From NCBI GenBank assembly GCA_020719845.1, contig DYPP01000006.1:1-59280 (forward strand): a stretch of 59,280 nt of DNA, in the 5' to 3' direction. The notes beneath the pieces are model-generated. The model was not told where the DNA came from, did not search any database, and saw only the letters and a program-made list of their open reading frames with translations. Positions 59,280-59,280 of this stretch are shown in pieces; positions within the stretch are counted from its first letter, which is position 1, and every line of letters starts with the position of its first letter. The DNA comes from Treponema denticola (lineage in GTDB: Bacteria > Spirochaetota > Spirochaetia > Treponematales > Breznakiellaceae). A program made the translations under genes and the position numbers.

Positions 59280-59280
59280 T

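Overview
The window reads as a piece of chromosome from a GC-rich, Treponema-like spirochaete. The evidence is two tandem FlaA genes (flagellar sheath proteins of periplasmic flagella), the gene order dprA-topA-xerC-(hslVU)-flgB-flgC-fliE-fliF-fliG-fliH-fliI-fliJ, and an mraZ-rsmH-ftsL-murF-mraY-ftsW-ftsQ-ftsA-ftsZ block of the kind known from Treponema. Species cannot be named from the sequence. Coding density is very high and many genes overlap by 4-10 bases. Several genes start with GTG or TTG, and one (ftsA) apparently with CTG. I saw no rRNA, tRNA, CRISPR array or insertion sequence.

Layout. 1-842: end of a sugar-type ABC permease and its ATPase, clearly more AT-rich than everything after it. 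1101-5064: nqrBCDEF, a Na+-translocating NADH:quinone oxidoreductase without nqrA. 5063-7392: two copies of a roughly 157-base multi-hairpin repeat around small unknown genes, a gene remnant, a 45-base palindrome and pstS. 7463-10751: pstC, a pstA with a large inserted domain, and pstB. 10996-16211: a pyridoxamine-phosphate-oxidase-like gene followed by a complete pyruvate dehydrogenase operon (E1 alpha, E1 beta, E2, E3). 16200-18353: a winged-helix-like membrane protein, a small parvulin and a GAF/HD-GYP protein. 21824-18304 (minus): infC-rpmI-rplT, a coiled-coil protein, zapA, manA and a YaiI-family gene. 21974-24669: a membrane protein, class II aldolase (minus) and a secreted unknown. 24748-26239: flaA pair. 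27269-26318 (minus): two unknown genes. 27449-50567: 23 kb in one direction with no gap over about 70 bases, from mraZ through cell-wall synthesis, division, Xer recombination, DprA, TopA and HslVU to the flagellar basal body and export genes. 59279-50564 (minus): glutamate mutase/methylaspartate ammonia-lyase genes (glmL partial, glmE, mal), an AtuA-type and a DUF4387 gene, then less certain genes and a TGS/uridine-kinase-like protein.

Together the genes suggest a motile fermenter that uses a sodium-pumping respiratory complex, high-affinity phosphate uptake, pyruvate oxidation to acetyl-CoA, and glutamate fermentation through 3-methylaspartate and mesaconate.

The items most worth a second look are: the paired repeat, whose second hairpin has different sequence but preserved pairing in the two copies; PstA carrying a PstS-like segment; the AtuA/DUF4387 pair coupled to glutamate mutase; a PAP2-like protein lacking the usual catalytic aspartate; and the CTG start of ftsA.
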